A stretch of DNA of 64,000 nucleotides, taken from NCBI RefSeq assembly GCF_016865425.1, contig NZ_AP023355.1, forward strand, positions 3,966,198-4,030,197, in the 5' to 3' direction. Origin of the DNA: Actinocatenispora thailandica (GTDB lineage: Bacteria > Actinomycetota > Actinomycetes > Mycobacteriales > Micromonosporaceae). A program made the position numbers and the translations under genes. This document shows positions 1 through 9,029 of this stretch, piece by piece (the stretch's first letter is position 1; each line of letters starts with the position of its first letter). The notes under the pieces were generated by a model. It did not search any database. It was not told the DNA's origin and worked only from the letters and a program-made list of their open reading frames with translations.

Positions 1-375
1 GTTCCGATCCACAGGGACCGCTGGCTTTGGGGAGGAACCGGACCATCGGGAGTCTGTCTCTCGGGAAGCCCGCCCGGTGGGATCGGCTTCGCGGCGGTCG
101 ACTGTTCAGATGCATTGATCTGCACAGATGCACTGCCGACAAAGAACGTGTCCTTGGGGAGCACTTGCCCGGGGAGATCGCGACGGGCGGCTGTACCACC
201 GTTGAGCGTAGTCGCCGGTGCCTACCTGGGGCAACAACATCCGGGTGGGATGTGTTCCCGTGTGTCGCCCGCCGCGCCTGGCTGGCCGCGACGACGCCAC
301 CGCAGCGGACACCGCCGACGATCACGTGGACGCGACGCACGGCGCCGAACGCCGGCCTCCCGACCACGGGACCTC
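1..375. other. Intergenic stretch, no supported gene
   Basis: No open frame here has a ribosome binding site, a recognisable product or the expected codon bias, so I call no gene. It lies downstream of thrB. In many actinobacteria rho follows thrB on the same strand, so this could be the leader of a gene beyond the window edge, but nothing proves that. An 8-bp direct repeat (CAGATGCA) occurs at about 107 and 125. Confidence 0.5.
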
Positions 376-1347
376 TCAGTTGCAAACTCTAGCGCCTGTC
401 GCATCGACCGCGAGCGGCAGTGTCACAAATCCCGGACCGAACTCCGTAACGGCCTCACCGAGACGCTCCTGACCTGCGGAAACATCTCCACTGAGGAGGG
501 CCAGAACGGTCGGTCCGGCGCCGGAGAGCACGGCCGGGAGACCCGCCGTACGCAAGGCGCCGACCAGGGCCAGGCTCGCCGGCATCGCCGGCTCGCGGTA
601 GCGCTGGTGCAGCCGGTCCTCGGTGGCCGGCAGCAGCAGCTCCGGCGCCGCGGTGAGCGCGTGCACCAGCAGCGCCGCCCGGCCGGCGGTGGCCGCCGCG
701 TCGGCGTGCGGGACCTGCGCCGGCAGCAACGCACGAGCCTGCGCGGTGCGCCCCTGCACCGCCGGGATCAGCGCCACCGGGTGCAGGTCGGCGACCGGAT
801 CCAGCCGTACCGCGTGGGCGGTGCCGGCGTCGTCGATCCAGGCGATGGTGGCCCCGCCGTAAAGGCACGGCGCGACGTTGTCCGGGTGCCCCTCGGCTGC
901 CGCGGCCCAGCGCAGCGCGGTCTCGGTCGGCAGCGCGGTACCGGCGAGCGCGGCGCCGAGCAGGATGCCGGCGACGATCGCCGCGGACGAGGAGCCGAGA
1001 CCGCGGGCGTGCGGGATCCGGTTGGTACAGCGCAGCTCCAGTCCCCGCGGCCGGCCGCCGAGGCGGTCCAGGGTGGTGAGCGCCGTCGCCGCGACGAGGT
1101 GGCTGTCGTCGGTCGGTACCGCGCCGGCGCCCTCGCCGGTGGCGACGACCCGGACGCCGTCACCGCTCGCGCGGGCGGCGACCTCGTCGTAGCGGGCGAG
1201 CGAGAGACCGAGGGCGTCGAAGCCGGGGCCGAGATTGGCGCTGGTGGCCGGCACCCGGACGCGCACCCACCCGTCGCCCGCGGGCAGGTCGCCGTCGCGC
1301 TGGCCCTGGTCGGGGCGGTCCGGGCCGGGCGGTTGCTGGTCGCGCAT
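376..1347 (-). CDS. thrB: Homoserine kinase
   Basis: Phosphorylates L-homoserine to O-phosphohomoserine with ATP, the step before threonine synthase, in the cytoplasm. The 323-residue length is normal. The GHMP-kinase nucleotide loop PHARGLGSSSA is at about residues 112-122. The N-terminal core motif VPATSANLGPGFDALG (about 32-47) and the C-terminal glycine-rich stretch LSGAGPTVLAL are also present. The first ~25 residues are a non-conserved Pro/Asp-rich extension, so a later start is possible. It lies on the same strand as hom-thrC but about 13 kb away, although these genes are usually contiguous in actinobacteria. It therefore probably has its own promoter; none was identified. Confidence 0.96.
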   Translation of the reverse strand: MRDQQPPGPDRPDQGQRDGDLPAGDGWVRVRVPATSANLGPGFDALGLSLARYDEVAARASGDGVRVVATGEGAGAVPTDDSHLVAATALTTLDRLGGRPRGLELRCTNRIPHARGLGSSSAAIVAGILLGAALAGTALPTETALRWAAAAEGHPDNVAPCLYGGATIAWIDDAGTAHAVRLDPVADLHPVALIPAVQGRTAQARALLPAQVPHADAAATAGRAALLVHALTAAPELLLPATEDRLHQRYREPAMPASLALVGALRTAGLPAVLSGAGPTVLALLSGDVSAGQERLGEAVTEFGPGFVTLPLAVDATGARVCN

Positions 1348-1568
1348 GGGGTCATCTCACCATCGCGGCGCCGAGGTGGCGACGACGCCCCGGGCGTGTC
1401 CCACGCCGGCAGGAGGCGGCCGACACACCCCGGCCACCAACCGGACTCGAAGTGACATTTCTCCGACCCGCCTTGTGACCGACGCCTCGTCTGGTGCACT
1501 CTGCCTCGGGCGGACTGACTTATCCCCAGTGTCCGTCGTTCTCTCGCCCTGAAGAACAAGGGGTTCAG

Positions 1569-4487
1569 ATGACACAACCGTCCCGATCAGCCGCGCGCCG
1601 GCGGCGCCGGCTGCTGCCCGTCCTCGCCGGGCTCAGCGGCGCGCTGCTGCTGGCCGCCACCGCTCCCGCCCAGTCCGCGCCGGCCGGCCGCGCCGCACCG
1701 GGCGGCGCGGCGCGGTCGGCCGACCCGCTGCCGCTGGCCAACTACGACGCCCGCACCGACGATCCCGGCGCGCGCCGCACCCTCGCCGCGCGCGACGCCC
1801 GCGCCGCGGCGAAGCCGGCCGCCGGGGTTGCCGCGCTCCGGCACCGGCTCGGTACCGAGGGGATCGTCGACATCGACCCGCTCACCGGTACCGCGCGGCA
1901 GGTGGCCAACACCGACGGCTACCTGACCGGTACCTCGTCGGCGAGGCCGGCCGACGTCGCGCTGCGCTACGTGCGCGCGCACCGCGACGTGTTCGGGCTG
2001 TCCGACGCGGCGGTGGCCGACCTGGCCCTGCGCCGCGACTACGTGGACGTGGCCGGGACGCACCACCTGTCGTACACCCAGAGCGTGGCCGGGGTGCCGG
2101 TGTTCGGCAACGGCCTGCAGGCCAACGTGTCCCGCACCGGCCGGCTGATCAGCGTGCTCGGCTCGCCGGTCGCCTCGTTGCCGGCCCGGGTCGGCACCGC
2201 CACGCTGTCGGCCGCCGAGGCCCGCCGGGCCGCGGTACGCAACGCCGGGCAGTCCGCGACCGCGCAGCCGGCGAAGGTGGCCGGCGGCGAGACCACCTTC
2301 GCCGGTGGCGACACCGCGCGCCAGGTGGTGTTCGAGACGGTGCACGGGCCGCGGCTGGCCTGGCAGACCATCACCACGCCGGCCAAGGGCGAGATGTACC
2401 TGCACGTGCTGGACGCGCGCACCGGCCGGGTGCTGTACCGGCAGGACCTGGTCGACAACGAGTCGGCGCGGGCGACGGTCTGGGACAACTACCCGGGTGC
2501 CCGCCGCGGCGGGCGGGCCCGCAGCCGCAGCCTGACCGCGCACGGCTGGCTGCCCCGCGGCGCGAGCACACTGGACGGCAACAACGCGCACGTCTACTCC
2601 GACCTCAACGACAACAACCGGCCGGACGCCGGCGAGGAGGTGCCGGCCAACGCGAACGGGTCGTTCGTGTTCGGCTTCACCAACTTCGACGCGCAGAACC
2701 CGGGCAAGGGCTGTTCGGCGGCGTACCCGTGCTCGTGGGATCCGAACACGCCGAACTCCTGGCAGGCCAACCGGAAGCAGAACGCCGCGCAGGTGTTCTA
2801 CTTCCTCGGCAAGTACCACGACCACCTGGCGGCGCGGCCGATCGGGTTCACCCGGGCGGCCGGCAACTTCGACGCCCGGGACGGTGACGCGGTCCAGGCC
2901 GAGCCGGACGACGGCGCGAACACCGCCGACGGGCTGCCCGACTCCGCGCACGTGGACAACGCGAACATGGCCACTCCGCCGGACGGCCAGGCGCCGCGGA
3001 TGCAGATGTACCTGTGGAACGACCCGGCCGACCAGTCCGACGGCTTCATCCCGTCCAACGGCGGCGACGAGGCGGACGTGGTGTACCACGAGTACACCCA
3101 CGGGCTGTCCAACCGGCTGGTGGTCGACGCGAACGGGCTGTCCACGCTGGGCAACGTGCAGGCCGGCTCGATGGGCGAGGCGTGGAGCGACTTCTACGCC
3201 TACGACTTCCTGGTCGACCAGCACTACTTCACCGACAGCCGGTACCGGTCCGGCGACCTGAACATCGGCATCTACGTCGGGCACGGGCAGACGATCCGTA
3301 CCCAGCCGCTGGACTGCGCGGTCGGCGCCTCGGCGACGGTGTGCCCCGGCACCAAGGCCGCCGGGCCGGGCGGCTACACCTACGGCGACTTCGGCAAGAT
3401 CTCCTCGCGCGGTACCGAGGTGCACGCCGACGGGGAGATCTGGGCCGAGACGCTGTGGGACCTGCGGACCCGGCTGGGCAGCCGGCTGACCGAGTCGCTG
3501 GTGACCCGGGCGATGGAGCTGTCCGCGAACAACCCGTCGTTCCTGGACGAGCGCAACGCGATCCTGATGGCCGACACCGTGGTCAACCACGGCCGGGCGC
3601 ACAAGGCGATCTGGCAGGTGTTCGCGCACCGCGGGATGGGCTACTTCGCCGGTTCGCTGTCCGGTGACGACACGCAGCCGGTGGAGGACTTCTCGATGCC
3701 GCCGGCCAAGGGCACCCCGACCGGTACGGTCTCGGGCACCGTCACCGACTCCGCCGGTGCCGGGGTCTCCGGCGCGACGGTCGCCTTCGGCGGGCACGCC
3801 TCCGGCTACCTCGGTGACTTCGCCGGCGTGACCGACGCCGACGGGCACTACTCGATCGGCGGCATCCCGGCCGGCACCTACCCGAAGGTGTTCGCCAGCG
3901 GCCCCGGCTACGAGCAGTCCGACCAGCGGTCGATCTCGGTGTCGTCGAACGGGACCACGGCCGACTGGTCGCTGGTGCGCGACTGGGCGGCGGTGTCCGG
4001 CGGCGCCAGCATCGCCGACTTCAACGGCCCCGACTACACCCCGGACTGTGGCCCGGACGGGCTGTACGACGCGACGCAGGGGCACGGCTGGGGCTCCGAC
4101 GTGGTCGGCGGCAAGGACGGGGTCGGGATCGACCCGCGGCACGTGACGGTGGCGCTGCCGACCGCGGTGGACATCGCGGAGCTGCGCATCGACCCGTCCG
4201 CGACCTGTGGCGACGACCAGTCCGCCTCGGCCGGCGACTACCAGGTGGAGACGTCGACCGACGGCAAGACCTGGACGGTGGCGGCGAAGGGCCACTTCGG
4301 CCCGGACGCGTTCCACACGTACACCACGGTGTCGCTGACCGCCGGCGCGACCGGGGTCAAGTACCTGCGCTACACGATCCTCGGTTCGCAGGTGAGCGAC
4401 TACGGCATCAGCTGCGCCAGCCGGCCGGTGTCCGGCTGCTTCTACGTGGACAGCACCGAGGTGCTGGTGCACGGCTCACCGAGCTGA
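1569..4487 (+). CDS. Secreted M36 (fungalysin-type) zinc metalloprotease
   Basis: Extracellular endopeptidase. From the ATG at 1569 the protein has 972 residues. It begins with a Sec/Tat-like signal (arginine cluster, hydrophobic run, Ala-rich cleavage region up to about residue 40), then an FTP-type propeptide. The M36 catalytic domain carries HEYTH at residues 507-511 and the third zinc ligand in GEAWSDF (E537). A carboxypeptidase-regulatory-like beta-sandwich follows (about 720-800), then a discoidin-like C-terminal domain (about 830-972), both probably for substrate or surface binding. An in-frame ATG at 1494 would put 25 residues ahead of the signal peptide, so 1569 is preferred. It ends at a tandem terminator shared with the convergent gene downstream. 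Confidence 0.93.
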   Translation: MTQPSRSAARRRRRLLPVLAGLSGALLLAATAPAQSAPAGRAAPGGAARSADPLPLANYDARTDDPGARRTLAARDARAAAKPAAGVAALRHRLGTEGIVDIDPLTGTARQVANTDGYLTGTSSARPADVALRYVRAHRDVFGLSDAAVADLALRRDYVDVAGTHHLSYTQSVAGVPVFGNGLQANVSRTGRLISVLGSPVASLPARVGTATLSAAEARRAAVRNAGQSATAQPAKVAGGETTFAGGDTARQVVFETVHGPRLAWQTITTPAKGEMYLHVLDARTGRVLYRQDLVDNESARATVWDNYPGARRGGRARSRSLTAHGWLPRGASTLDGNNAHVYSDLNDNNRPDAGEEVPANANGSFVFGFTNFDAQNPGKGCSAAYPCSWDPNTPNSWQANRKQNAAQVFYFLGKYHDHLAARPIGFTRAAGNFDARDGDAVQAEPDDGANTADGLPDSAHVDNANMATPPDGQAPRMQMYLWNDPADQSDGFIPSNGGDEADVVYHEYTHGLSNRLVVDANGLSTLGNVQAGSMGEAWSDFYAYDFLVDQHYFTDSRYRSGDLNIGIYVGHGQTIRTQPLDCAVGASATVCPGTKAAGPGGYTYGDFGKISSRGTEVHADGEIWAETLWDLRTRLGSRLTESLVTRAMELSANNPSFLDERNAILMADTVVNHGRAHKAIWQVFAHRGMGYFAGSLSGDDTQPVEDFSMPPAKGTPTGTVSGTVTDSAGAGVSGATVAFGGHASGYLGDFAGVTDADGHYSIGGIPAGTYPKVFASGPGYEQSDQRSISVSSNGTTADWSLVRDWAAVSGGASIADFNGPDYTPDCGPDGLYDATQGHGWGSDVVGGKDGVGIDPRHVTVALPTAVDIAELRIDPSATCGDDQSASAGDYQVETSTDGKTWTVAAKGHFGPDAFHTYTTVSLTAGATGVKYLRYTILGSQVSDYGISCASRPVSGCFYVDSTEVLVHGSPS

Positions 4488-4505
4488 CCCGTTGCCGGCT
4501 CCACC

Positions 4506-4559
4506 GCGGGGCGCGACCCGACCGGGTCGCGCCCCGCTGCCGTGCGGTGCCCCGCACGG
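4506..4559. terminator. Tandem bidirectional terminator hairpins
   Basis: The first hairpin has a perfect 14-bp stem (GCGGGGCGCGACCC at 4506-4519 with its complement at 4524-4537) and a 4-nt loop. The second has an 8-bp stem (4540-4547/4552-4559). They sit between two convergent genes and probably terminate both. There is no clear U-tract, as is common in actinobacteria. Confidence 0.8.
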
Positions 4560-4597
4560 CGGGCCACGGTGATCGCCGACTCGGCGCGCCATGCGAC

Positions 4598-6181
4598 CTA
4601 GGTAGCTGAGCCACTCTCGCTGCCCGGTCCGGTCCGCGACACCGGATCGTTCGCCGCCGGCCGGCCCGCGGTGCGGGGGCGCAACGCCAGCCAGCAGGCG
4701 ATCGCCGCGTACCCGCACACCACGGCCAGACCACCCCACCACGGCAGCGGCAGGTACCCGGCGGACGGCGCGAAGTGTGCGGTCACCTGGTCGAAGCGGG
4801 TGTTGCTGGACAGCACCGCGAAGCCCGCCGCCGGGCTGAGCCGCAGCAGCCAGTCGGCCACCGCGTCCGGCAGCAGCGGCACCCTACCGACCGCGTACGG
4901 CAGCAGCAGCGTCACCGTGCCGACCAGCGCGCCGAGCCATCCTCGCCGGCACCACGTCCCCAGCCCGTACCCGAAGGCGGCGCCGGCGGCGAGCAGAGCG
5001 GCCGCGCCGACCACGACGCGCAGCTCGGTGCCCAGCGGTACCGCGATCACCGCGGAGCCCGCCGCCCGGAGCGCCGCCACCCCCGCCGGCACCGCGATCG
5101 CGGCGGCGACGAGGCCGGCGACACCGGTGGCCACGACGAGCACCCCGAGCCGGGCCAGCCGGTACCGCCGGCCACCGGCACCGGGCTCGCCGTCGCCCGC
5201 CGGGCGACGGCGCCCACCGCGGCCGGCACCGAAGCGGGCGGCGACGATCAGCACCAGAAGCAGCGCGAGCGGCAGACCGCCGAGGGTGTCCCCGACCGAC
5301 GCCGCGTGCTGCTCACCGATCGGGCCGATGTCGCCGGTACCGGTGACGGCGAGCGTGCCGCCGCGGGCCACCAACCCGGGAGCTCGGTGGTACCGCTCCC
5401 AGTCGGTCTGGCCCATCTCACCGATCGGCCCGGCGGCCCAGTGCGCGGAGGTCGCGCCGGTCAGCGACACATGGTCGAAGGTGCCGGTGACCTGGGTGAA
5501 GCGGACCTGCTCCAGGCTGCCCCCCAGGCCGACCCGCCGCAGGGTCAGGTCGCCGGGTGAGGCCGCGAACAGGCCGATGTCCACCCTGGCGCCCAGATGC
5601 TTCGGCCGGACCACGCCGACCCGCCGCCAGCGCCTACCGTCGGCCGACTCCTCGCCGACCACCGTGCCGCCGGTGCGGGTCAGGCGCAGCCAGCGCGGCG
5701 CCGCGGTGCGGGGGCTGCCGGCGATGTCGTGCACGTAGTCGTACTGCAGCCGCACGCCGTGCCGGCCGGTCCGCATCAGCGCCGCGTAGCTGGAGCCGGG
5801 GCGCAGCCCGTCCTTGACGATGATGCCGACCTTCGCCCAGGGCACCAGCCCCGCGACGATCGTGTCGTGGTGCGGCGGCGGGTAGGTGATCACGCCGGTC
5901 ATGCCGGCCAGCCGTACCGTCAGCGAGCCGTCGCCGGTCAGCGTCCGGTGCGCGAAGTAGAAGTGGTCGTCGACGGTGCGCCCGCCCGGCCCGACCGGGT
6001 CGGTCGGGCACGCGGTCGGCATGTTGCCCGCGCTGCAACTCGACCGGTTCAGGTAGGCGGTGCCCAGCGCCACGGCGACGACGGTCAGGACGGCGACCGC
6101 CAGCGCCACGAGGCGGGCCGGGGTACGAAACGCGGTCCAGGCCCGGCGCAGCGCGGGTGGATCCTCGGTCATGGTGGACAT
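4598..6181 (-). CDS. Membrane protein with extracytoplasmic DUF1349-like lectin-fold domain
   Basis: Function unknown. Of 527 residues, about 20-45 form one N-terminal membrane helix. Residues ~60-260 form a beta-rich domain resembling DUF1349/concanavalin-type folds (stretches such as WAKVGIIVKDGLRPGSSYAA and GLFAASPGD). Residues ~270-510 contain five or more hydrophobic helices resembling ABC-2-type membrane proteins. It is transcribed divergently from the two-component system at 6267-8094, whose kinase start is 85 bp away, so it may be a target or partner of that system (inference). Starts at 6181 and 6172 are both possible; neither has a strong Shine-Dalgarno sequence. Confidence 0.7.
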   Translation of the reverse strand: MSTMTEDPPALRRAWTAFRTPARLVALAVAVLTVVAVALGTAYLNRSSCSAGNMPTACPTDPVGPGGRTVDDHFYFAHRTLTGDGSLTVRLAGMTGVITYPPPHHDTIVAGLVPWAKVGIIVKDGLRPGSSYAALMRTGRHGVRLQYDYVHDIAGSPRTAAPRWLRLTRTGGTVVGEESADGRRWRRVGVVRPKHLGARVDIGLFAASPGDLTLRRVGLGGSLEQVRFTQVTGTFDHVSLTGATSAHWAAGPIGEMGQTDWERYHRAPGLVARGGTLAVTGTGDIGPIGEQHAASVGDTLGGLPLALLLVLIVAARFGAGRGGRRRPAGDGEPGAGGRRYRLARLGVLVVATGVAGLVAAAIAVPAGVAALRAAGSAVIAVPLGTELRVVVGAAALLAAGAAFGYGLGTWCRRGWLGALVGTVTLLLPYAVGRVPLLPDAVADWLLRLSPAAGFAVLSSNTRFDQVTAHFAPSAGYLPLPWWGGLAVVCGYAAIACWLALRPRTAGRPAANDPVSRTGPGSESGSAT

Positions 6182-6266
6182 ACCGCGGTTCTAGCCGCGA
6201 TCCGGTCACACCGGCCGCACCGTGGTTGTCACCCCGCTGTTAGGTCCGGCGCGGCATGCTGGGGCG

Positions 6267-7409
6267 ATGCCACCTCGCGCGCTCCGCCGGACCGTCCGGG
6301 TCCGGTTCACCGCCCTGTACTCCGGGCTGTTCCTGGGCTCCGGCGCGCTGCTGCTGGCGCTCGCGTACGGGTTCACCGCCGGGACCCAGCGGTCGGTCTC
6401 CCGCCAGGTGCCCGGCACCGGCGGCAGCACCGGGACCGCCGAGCAACTGCGACGGCTGCAGGCCGAGCTGGCCGACGCGCACGCCAGCCAGACCCGGCAA
6501 CTGCTGCTCGGCTGCCTGCTGGCGCTCGCGGTGATGGCGGCGCTGTCGGTACTGCTGGGTACCGGGATGGCGCGGCGGGTGCTGCGCCCGCTGCGCGAGA
6601 TCACCGCAGCCACCCGGCGCATCTCCGCGGCGAACCTGGACCAGCGGCTGGCCGTACCGGGGCCGGACGACGAGGTGAAGGACCTGGCGGACACGATCGA
6701 CGGGCTGCTGGCCCGGTTGGAAGCGTCGTTCGCGGCACAGCGCCGGTTCGTCGCGGACGCCTCGCACGAGCTGCGGACCCCGCTGACCACGATGCGCGCG
6801 GCACTCGACGTGGCCGCGGCCAAACCGGCGCCGGCGCCGCAGACGGTGGCGCTCGCCGGCCGGCTGCGCACCGAGCTGGACCGCGTCGACGGGCTGCTGT
6901 CCGGGCTGCTGGTGCTGGCCCGCGCCGAGCACGGCGCGCTGCGCGACCGCGTCCCGGTGCCGCTCGACGGGCTGGTGGCCGACGCGCTGGCCGACCGTGC
7001 CGACCAGATCGCGGTACGCCGGCTCGCGGTGACGCTCGACGGTGCCGGCGACCCGGTCGGGTACGGGGATCGCACGCTGCTCGCCCGGCTGGTGGCGAAC
7101 CTGGTCGACAACGCCGTGGTGCACAACGCACCGGGCGGCTGGATCCGGATCACCACCGGAGTCACCCAGGACGAGGCGTGGCTGACCGTCGCGACCGGTG
7201 GGCCGGTCCTCGATCCGGCCCGGCTCACCGAGTTGACCCGGCCGTTCCGCCGGCTCGCCGCCGACCGGACCCGGTCGGACACCGGCTCCGGGCTCGGCCT
7301 GTCGATCGTCGCCGCGATCGCCGCCGCGCACCACGGCAACCTGGCCCTCACCGCGCCGGCGACCGGCGGCCTGACCGCGACGGTACGGCTGCCCCGGGTC
7401 GCGGTATGA
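6267..7409 (+). CDS. Two-component sensor histidine kinase
   Basis: Membrane sensor kinase of 380 residues from the ATG at 6267. A first transmembrane helix (~12-35) is followed by a short ~45-residue periplasmic segment and a second helix (~80-105). Then come HAMP, a HisKA domain with phospho-acceptor H167 in DASHELRTP, and an HATPase domain with an N box (NLVDNAVVHN) and G box (SDTGSGLGLS). The short extracytoplasmic loop suggests membrane-associated sensing rather than binding of a large ligand. The kinase precedes its response regulator, the reverse of the commoner order. A GTG 45 nt upstream is in frame but would add unconserved residues. Confidence 0.92.
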   Translation: MPPRALRRTVRVRFTALYSGLFLGSGALLLALAYGFTAGTQRSVSRQVPGTGGSTGTAEQLRRLQAELADAHASQTRQLLLGCLLALAVMAALSVLLGTGMARRVLRPLREITAATRRISAANLDQRLAVPGPDDEVKDLADTIDGLLARLEASFAAQRRFVADASHELRTPLTTMRAALDVAAAKPAPAPQTVALAGRLRTELDRVDGLLSGLLVLARAEHGALRDRVPVPLDGLVADALADRADQIAVRRLAVTLDGAGDPVGYGDRTLLARLVANLVDNAVVHNAPGGWIRITTGVTQDEAWLTVATGGPVLDPARLTELTRPFRRLAADRTRSDTGSGLGLSIVAAIAAAHHGNLALTAPATGGLTATVRLPRVAV

Positions 7410-7437
7410 GGGCCGGCCGGGGATCGCGGAGGGCGGC

Positions 7438-8094
7438 GTGAGGGTACTGGTGGTGGAGGACGCGCGGGCGCTCGCCGAGGTGATCGCCGAGGGACTGCGC
7501 GACGCCGGGATGGCGGTCGACGTCGCCGGCGACGGGATCGAGGCCGCCGCCCGGCTCGACCGCAACCGGTACGAGGTGGTCCTGCTGGACCGCGACCTGC
7601 CCGGCATCCATGGCGACACGCTCTCCCGGATGATCGCCGAGGCCGAGGACCGGCCGATGGTGCTGATGCTCACCGCGGCCGGCTCACCGGACGACCGGGT
7701 GGACGGGCTGTCCGCCGGCGCCGACGACTACCTCGCCAAGCCGTTCCACTTCCCCGAGCTGATCCTGCGCATCCACGCGCTCGCCCGGCGCCGGCCGGTG
7801 GCCCGGCCGCGTACCCTGCGGGTCGCCGGGATCGAGCTGGATCCGGTGCGGCGCAGCGTGTTCCGCTCCGGTCGGCGGCTCGAGCTGTCGGTCAAGGAGT
7901 TCGCCGTGCTCGCCGCGCTGCTGCGCGCGAGCCCCGGCTACCTGAGCACCGAGGACCTGCTCGACCGGGTGTGGGACGAGCACGCCGACCCGTTCACCAA
8001 CACCGTCACGGTCACCATCGGCCGGCTGCGCCGCAAGCTCGGCGACCCGCCGGTGCTCACCACCCTGCCCGGCGCCGGCTACCGGATCGCCTGA
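7438..8094 (+). CDS. OmpR/PhoB-family response regulator
   Basis: Transcription factor of 218 residues. The receiver domain (1-115) has the acidic pair E7/D8, phospho-acceptor D51 in LLDRDLPG and the conserved Lys in LAKPF near residue 101. It is followed by a winged-helix trans_reg_C domain ending in GAGYRIA. GTG start with GGAGGG four bases upstream, 28 bp after the kinase stop, so the two form an operon. Probable targets are the divergent membrane protein and/or the convergent ABC exporter (inference from context). Confidence 0.94.
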   Translation: MRVLVVEDARALAEVIAEGLRDAGMAVDVAGDGIEAAARLDRNRYEVVLLDRDLPGIHGDTLSRMIAEAEDRPMVLMLTAAGSPDDRVDGLSAGADDYLAKPFHFPELILRIHALARRRPVARPRTLRVAGIELDPVRRSVFRSGRRLELSVKEFAVLAALLRASPGYLSTEDLLDRVWDEHADPFTNTVTVTIGRLRRKLGDPPVLTTLPGAGYRIA

Positions 8095-8115
8095 GCCGGG
8101 GCCGGATCCCGGCAG

Positions 8116-8150
8116 CGGCCGGCCCCGGCCACACCGTGCGGGGCCGGCCG
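8116..8150. terminator. Bidirectional terminator
   Basis: A perfect 12-bp stem CGGCCGGCCCCG (8116-8127) pairs with 8139-8150 around an 11-nt loop. It lies between the response regulator and the convergent ABC ATPase gene. Confidence 0.7.
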
Positions 8151-8154
8151 CCGG

Positions 8155-9018
8155 TCACTCCGCCGCGGTCGCCTCCTCCGGCAGGGCGACGCGACCACCT
8201 GGCGCGGTGCCGCCGGCGTCCCGCGGCTCGGTGGTCGTCACGGGGGCGGCCGACTGCTCCGCCGTCGCGACCGCACCGCCCACCGCGGCGCTGTCGGCGT
8301 CCTTCGGCTCCGTGGTCACCGCGCGGGACCGGGCGGCCCGGCGGTCGTCCTTGCGCAGCGACACCTTGCCCTTGGAGATCCAGGCGATCCGCGGCGCCCG
8401 GCGCGCCACCGTACTGTCGTGGGTGACCGTGATCAGGGTCAGGCCGCGGTCCTTCCACAGCCCTTCCAGCAACGCGATGATCTCGTCCCGGGTGTCCTCG
8501 TCCAGGTTGCCGGTCGGCTCGTCGGCCAGCAGCACCGCCGGCTCGGTCACCAGTGCCCGGGCGATCGCGACCCGCTGCTGCTGCCCGCCGGACAGCTCCG
8601 CCGGCAGGTGCCCGCTGCGGTCGGCCAACCCGACGTCGGCCAGCGCCCTGCCGGCGCGCTCCCGCCGGCTCGCGGCCGACACCTTCAGCGGCACCAGCGC
8701 GGTTTCCACGTTCTCCTGCGCGGTCAGGGTCGGGATCAGGTTGAAGAACTGGAACACGAACCCGAACGACCGGGCCCGCACGCCGGCGAGCCGACGCTCG
8801 GACAGCCGCGCCAGGTCGTCGCCGTCGAAGAGCACGCTGCCCGAACTCGGCCGGTCCAGCGCGCCGAGCAGCTGCAGCAGCGTGGTCTTGCCGTGCCCGG
8901 TCGGGCCCTGGATCGCGAGCCAGTCGCCGTCCGCGACGGTCAGGTCGACCCCGTCGAGCGCCCGGACCTCCTTGCGCCCCTTGGTGAAGCGCTTCGTCAC
9001 CTCGGTGAGTGCGTACAT
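8155..9018 (-). CDS. MacB/LolD-type ABC transporter ATP-binding protein
   Basis: ATPase of an FtsX-type exporter. Walker A GPTGHGKTT carries His in place of the usual Ser/Ala. Also present are the Q-loop region FVFQFFNLIPTLTA, the signature LSGGQQQRVAIARAL, Walker B VLLADEPTGNLD and a switch His in ITVTHD. The start at 9018 (MYALTEV) is preferred because AGAGGGG lies 6-7 nt upstream; the ATG at 9024 is too close to it. The core domain ends near residue 220. A ~65-residue Ala/Thr/Glu-rich tail follows, with an internal duplication (VTTEPKDA / TTTEPRDA) not seen in ordinary MacB ATPases. It forms an operon with the permease that ends 11 bp upstream. Confidence 0.93.
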   Translation of the reverse strand: MYALTEVTKRFTKGRKEVRALDGVDLTVADGDWLAIQGPTGHGKTTLLQLLGALDRPSSGSVLFDGDDLARLSERRLAGVRARSFGFVFQFFNLIPTLTAQENVETALVPLKVSAASRRERAGRALADVGLADRSGHLPAELSGGQQQRVAIARALVTEPAVLLADEPTGNLDEDTRDEIIALLEGLWKDRGLTLITVTHDSTVARRAPRIAWISKGKVSLRKDDRRAARSRAVTTEPKDADSAAVGGAVATAEQSAAPVTTTEPRDAGGTAPGGRVALPEEATAAE

Positions 9019-9029
9019 CGCCATCCCCT

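Noticed and set aside
1-375. Start of rho at the left edge
   Set aside because: rho often follows thrB, but no Rho sequence is visible inside the window.
1587-4472. Long minus-strand open frame opposite the M36 protease (961 codons)
   Set aside because: Low-complexity Arg/Val/His-rich sequence typical of antisense frames in high-GC genes; the plus strand holds an intact metalloprotease.
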